Below the pieces are notes generated by a model that was not told where the DNA came from, made no database searches, and was given only the letters and a program-made list of their open reading frames with translations. Of a DNA stretch of 33,050 nucleotides, positions 29,818 through 33,050 are shown in pieces. The translations under genes were made by a program, and so were the position numbers. Numbering within the stretch: position 1 is the first letter of the stretch; each line of letters starts with the position of its first letter. This stretch comes from an uncultured Gammaproteobacteria bacterium (GTDB lineage Bacteria > Pseudomonadota > Gammaproteobacteria > Pseudomonadales > Pseudohongiellaceae): positions 1 to 33,050 of the forward strand of contig CAJXPR010000031.1 of assembly GCA_913058135.1 (NCBI GenBank), given 5' to 3'.

Positions 29818-31541
29818 CTCGCGCTCAGCGTCATAATGCGTGATGGGTCTATTGCATCGGGCGTCACTTCAAGCAAGCGCATTGCACCAGAGGCGATGCG
29901 CGCAAACACCGGTGCAGCAACCTGGCTTCCGTAGTGCTCGGCCCCCTTGGGTTCATTGACAACAATGATAACCACGATGCGCGGATCGTCTGCCGGCACG
30001 TAACCAGCAAACATGGAGTTATGCAGATTCGCTTCATAGCCGCTGGCACCTACGACACGGGCCGTTCCGGTTTTACCGGCGATGCTGTAAAAAGGCACAC
30101 TGGCACCATCAAAACCACCCTGCTCAGGGTCCACGACAGCCTCAAGCATGTCCTGGACTTGCGCCACCACGTCCGCATCGACCACGCGTTGCGGTTCACT
30201 GGCGCCTGCCATCTGGTTGCCGTCCTTGAGCAACGTCACCGGCACACGCAAGCCGTCGTTGGCAATCACCGAGTACGCCTGTGCCAGTTGCAGAGTAGAG
30301 GTCGACATGCCATAACCGAATGACAGCGTGGCCAGTTCGATGTCATGCCATATTCGATGGTTGGGCATCACGCCGGCACGCTCGCCGGGAAAACCGCTGG
30401 CCGGATTCTCGCCAAAGCCGACCCGCAGCAGCACATCGCGCAGCGCCTCATGGCCCACGGCCAGGGCGATTTTGGCTGAGGCAATATTACTGGAATTGAC
30501 CAGCATGCCTTCCAGCGTCACATCTCCGAAATTCCGCCCGCGATCCTGCACCACGTCGCGGCCCACCCGCATTCGGCCGGGATGAGTGCTGATGATGGTT
30601 TCGCGGTTGTACAACCCCGACTCCAGTGCAGCAATTGCAGTAAAGGGTTTCAGTGTCGAACCAGGTTCAAACAGATCGGTGACTGACCGGTTCCGCAGCG
30701 CGCCAAAATCAGCCAGGCTGGCCCGGTTGTGCGGGTTGAAAGACGGCTGGTTAACCATGGCCAGCACCTCGCCGGTTTTGACATCCAGAACAATAGCGGA
30801 GGCGGCCCGCGCATCGCGGTGCACAAACTCGGCCTTGAGCTCTTTGTAGGCCAGGTTCTGGATACGAAAATCAATGCTCAGTGCCAATGTATTGCCTGGC
30901 TGAGCAGTCTCGATGGTATCCAGCTGACGAATGATACGGCCCCGACGATCCTTGATAACCTGCTGACGGCCCGGCACACCTTTCAGCCATTCGTCAAAGG
31001 CTAGCTCGAGACCTTCCTGGCCAATATCATCAACGTTGCTGAAACCCAGCACATGTGCCGTGACCTCACCCTGCGGGTAATAGCGCTGATACTCCTGACG
31101 CGCATAAACGCCAGGCAGGGACATAGCCAGCACAGCATCGGCTTCGGCCGGTGGCATGCGGCGACGGACATAGAGGAATTCGCGCTCGGCATTTGCTTCC
31201 ACCGACGCCAGCAGGCTGTCTTCGCTCAGCTGCAGAGAGCGTGCCAGTTGACGAACCGCACTCTCGTCGCCGGCCATCTCGCGAGGATTGATCCAGATTG
31301 ACTTGACGGGCGTGCTGATAGCCAGTGGCTCGCCGTTGCGGTCGGTGATCATGCCACGATGTGCCACCAGCGGCTCAATACGAATAGTACGGGCATCGCC
31401 CTGCCCCTGCAGAAAGTCGCGATCAACCAGCAGCAGGGTCATCAGCTTCCAAAGCAACGCCAGGACCGCCAGTGCAAGCGCAACCCAGACCAGCGCCAGG
31501 CGCCAGCTGCCGAAACGTTTTACTGTCTGCGAATCACTCAT
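29814..31541 (-). CDS. ftsI: Septal peptidoglycan transpeptidase FtsI (PBP3)
   Basis: FtsI crosslinks septal peptidoglycan with FtsW. The 575 residues comprise a short cytoplasmic tail, one membrane helix (about 15-38), the PBP dimerisation (pedestal) domain (about 55-200) and the transpeptidase domain. The three active-site motifs are intact: STLK (295-298, nucleophile S295), SSN (350-352) and KTG (490-492). It is therefore a beta-lactam target. ATG 31541 overlaps the ftsL end by 8 bases. Confidence 0.98.
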   Translation of the reverse strand: MSDSQTVKRFGSWRLALVWVALALAVLALLWKLMTLLLVDRDFLQGQGDARTIRIEPLVAHRGMITDRNGEPLAISTPVKSIWINPREMAGDESAVRQLARSLQLSEDSLLASVEANAEREFLYVRRRMPPAEADAVLAMSLPGVYARQEYQRYYPQGEVTAHVLGFSNVDDIGQEGLELAFDEWLKGVPGRQQVIKDRRGRIIRQLDTIETAQPGNTLALSIDFRIQNLAYKELKAEFVHRDARAASAIVLDVKTGEVLAMVNQPSFNPHNRASLADFGALRNRSVTDLFEPGSTLKPFTAIAALESGLYNRETIISTHPGRMRVGRDVVQDRGRNFGDVTLEGMLVNSSNIASAKIALAVGHEALRDVLLRVGFGENPASGFPGERAGVMPNHRIWHDIELATLSFGYGMSTSTLQLAQAYSVIANDGLRVPVTLLKDGNQMAGASEPQRVVDADVVAQVQDMLEAVVDPEQGGFDGASVPFYSIAGKTGTARVVGASGYEANLHNSMFAGYVPADDPRIVVIIVVNEPKGAEHYGSQVAAPVFARIASGAMRLLEVTPDAIDPSRIMTLSAR

Positions 31542-31902
31542 GGCGCACCATTATTATTCTTGACCAATCGGGCAACGTCATTTCCAGCTCTTCCATGGCT
31601 TTCTGTTCGATTCTTCCCTCCAGTCCGAAGGTACTTTGCTCAATCAGCAACTGACCCCGTTGCACGTCAAGCTCATTGCTCTCTGCGCGCAATTTCTGCA
31701 ACTCATGAAATACCGTTCTGCTCTTGAAGCTGGTGTTGACGACCGCCAGTGCCGATACCATGATTGCCGCAAGCAGAACTGCCAGACCCAGATTGCGAGC
31801 ATTGAACAGCTGCAACCAGCCAACAACAGACACAGCTGTCTCAGTCACCCTGTTGCTGACCGGTGCTACTGATTCATCTCTGCTCTGCTCTGTTTTCATC
31901 AT
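31534..31902 (-). CDS. ftsL: Cell division protein FtsL
   Basis: FtsL is a small bitopic protein that joins FtsB and FtsQ and activates FtsWI. The 122 residues (E. coli 121) have a cytoplasmic N-terminus, a membrane helix (about 37-58) and a periplasmic coiled coil with FHELQKLRAESNELDVQRGQ. The start at ATG 31902 gives the normal length; a second ATG follows at once and the ribosome site is weak. The open frame to 31980 would run into rsmH. The gap to rsmH is 37 bases. Confidence 0.92.
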   Translation of the reverse strand: MMKTEQSRDESVAPVSNRVTETAVSVVGWLQLFNARNLGLAVLLAAIMVSALAVVNTSFKSRTVFHELQKLRAESNELDVQRGQLLIEQSTFGLEGRIEQKAMEELEMTLPDWSRIIMVRHE

Positions 31903-31939
31903 GACATCTTGTCTGTTATAGGTTTTCCTGCATCTGGCC

Positions 31940-32893
31940 TTAGTCTGAGGCCGGCTTTTCCGCGACTCGCATAACCGCACTGCGAGCCCTGGGGTTTTGC
32001 CTGATCTCCTGCTCCGATGGCTTGACCGCCTTGCCTATCTTGATCAGTGTCGGATTCAGTGCCGAGACTGTCACCGGCAAATCCCTGGGAAAGTCATCTC
32101 CCTTGCTTTGCTTCTGGATGAACTGCTTGACCATCCTGTCTTCCAGTGAGTGAAAGCTGATCACTACCAGTCGGCCGCCCGGTCTCAATGCTGCCAGGGC
32201 TTTCTCCAGCACTTTCTCCAGCGACACAAGTTCTTTGTTTATATGTATTCGGATGGCCTGAAATGCACGTGTCGCAGGATGTTTGTGTTTTTCCCAGGCC
32301 GGATTGGCCTGTTTCACTATTTCGGCCAACTGCAAGGTCCGGCTTATGGGTGCCACTTCCCGCTCTTTAACAATGGCCCGTGCAATACGCCGTGAAAAAC
32401 GGTCCTCGCCGTAGCGGTAAATGACGTCGGCTATATCCTGTTCGTCGGCGGTTGCCAGCCATTCGGCGGCACTGGGTCCGGTCGCAGGGTCCATGCGCAT
32501 GTCCAGCGGACCATCCTGGGTAAAGCTGAAACCGCGTGCCGCTTCGTCCAGTTGCGGTGACGACACACCCAGGTCCAGCAAGATGCCGTCGACCCCGCCA
32601 GTCGCGTCAAGTTCTGCGAGCATGACATCAAGCTCGTCAAAAGAGCCCTGCCTGATGGTAAAACGTGCATCGCTCTCCATCAGTGCCAGACCCGCTTCGA
32701 TAGCCCGCGGGTCCTTGTCGATGCCCAGCAGGCGACCCTGCTGTTCAAGCCGCTCCAGAATCAGACGCGAATGACCACCCCGACCAAACGTGCCGTCGAC
32801 ATATAACCCTGCCGGATCGGTCAGCAGCGCGTCCACAGCGGGATGCAGCAGCACCGTTTCATGACCCTGTATTTCATGAGTCTGTGTAGTCAT
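31940..32893 (-). CDS. rsmH: 16S rRNA (cytosine-1402-N4)-methyltransferase RsmH
   Basis: RsmH (MraW) methylates N4 of C1402 in the ribosomal P site using S-adenosylmethionine. The 317 residues show [13 protein letters not shown], the SAM loop [10 protein letters not shown] (33-42), [34 protein letters not shown] and [15 protein letters not shown]. It is the second gene of the cluster, right after mraZ, as in most bacteria. ATG 32893 has only a weak GGTG upstream. Confidence 0.97.
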   Translation of the reverse strand: MTTQTHEIQGHETVLLHPAVDALLTDPAGLYVDGTFGRGGHSRLILERLEQQGRLLGIDKDPRAIEAGLALMESDARFTIRQGSFDELDVMLAELDATGGVDGILLDLGVSSPQLDEAARGFSFTQDGPLDMRMDPATGPSAAEWLATADEQDIADVIYRYGEDRFSRRIARAIVKEREVAPISRTLQLAEIVKQANPAWEKHKHPATRAFQAIRIHINKELVSLEKVLEKALAALRPGGRLVVISFHSLEDRMVKQFIQKQSKGDDFPRDLPVTVSALNPTLIKIGKAVKPSEQEIRQNPRARSAVMRVAEKPASD

Positions 32894-32944
32894 AACACAC
32901 CGTTCCGAGAAGACTGACGCCCTGTTCCCAACAATAAAACCAGC

Positions 32945-33050
32945 TTACAGCGACAGACTTAACAGTTCGGGCGGCAGTTCCGCCTGACCTGTTGCACCGG
33001 CGAACCAGCTGTCTGCCTGTTCGTTCCAGTTCTCTTCACTCCAGATCTCA
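32945..33050 (-). CDS. mraZ: Transcriptional regulator MraZ (C-terminal part, cut by window end)
   Basis: The last 34 codons of a minus-strand frame end at TAA 32947-32945. The sequence begins EIWSEENWNEQADSWF and ends PPELLSLSL. The end matches the MraZ C-terminus (E. coli ends LQDLSL), and the place before rsmH is diagnostic. MraZ is an AbrB-fold regulator that represses the dcw promoter in E. coli. That promoter and the MraZ boxes lie outside the window. Confidence 0.85.
   Translation of the reverse strand, partial: EIWSEENWNEQADSWFAGATGQAELPPELLSLSL

Overview
The window is a gammaproteobacterial chromosome segment, moderately GC-rich and almost fully coding. It carries two conserved blocks fused end to end: the mra/dcw (division and cell wall) cluster, and the nadC-ampDE / type IV pilus assembly block. 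The same overall linkage, dcw cluster through secA, mutT, yacG, coaE, pilus genes, nadC and ampDE, is known from the 2-minute region of Escherichia coli. In Pseudomonas the two halves are separate. A dedicated prepilin peptidase in a pilB-pilC-pilD operon divergent from pilA, argJ next to secA, and a meso-DAP type MurE (DNPR motif) suggest a Pseudomonas-like or marine gammaproteobacterium rather than an enteric. I cannot name a genus.

Layout, left to right. Bases 1-48 are not genomic: they are Illumina Nextera i7 adapter left on the contig end. Bases 49-201 hold a strong leftward promoter between two near-identical 15-bp palindromes; the gene it serves is cut off. Then come ampE and ampD (minus, overlapping), a membrane-anchored retropepsin-like protease and nadC (plus), a perfect-palindrome bidirectional terminator, a small periplasmic c-type cytochrome (minus), and pilA (minus) divergent from pilB-pilC-pilD-coaE-yacG and a Nudix/thiamine-phosphate-synthase-like fusion gene (plus). 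The fusion gene overlaps argJ tail to tail.

From 10213 to the right end everything is on the minus strand. In transcription order: mraZ (cut by the right end), rsmH, ftsL, ftsI, murE, murF, mraY, murD, ftsW, murG, murC, ddlB, ftsQ, ftsA, ftsZ, lpxC, an M23 peptidase, secA, argJ. Most junctions from ftsL to ftsQ overlap by 1-8 bases (ATGA, GTGA, TGATG), so translation is probably coupled. These genes make lipid II from UDP-MurNAc (murC-F, ddlB, mraY, murG), assemble the divisome (ftsL, I, W, Q, A, Z), start lipid A synthesis (lpxC) and drive Sec export (secA). AmpD/AmpE on the left belong to muropeptide recycling.

No stretch longer than 300 bases lacks a gene. The longest gaps are 3670-3827, 4272-4440 and 16200-16341, and what they hold is listed. 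I saw no tRNA, rRNA, CRISPR array, insertion sequence or phage gene. The window is mainly core genome. The points most worth a second look are the twin-operator promoter at the left edge, the 5'-terminal hairpin of the lpxC transcript, the repeat-built linker in the Nudix fusion, and the lack of dciA between lpxC and secA.
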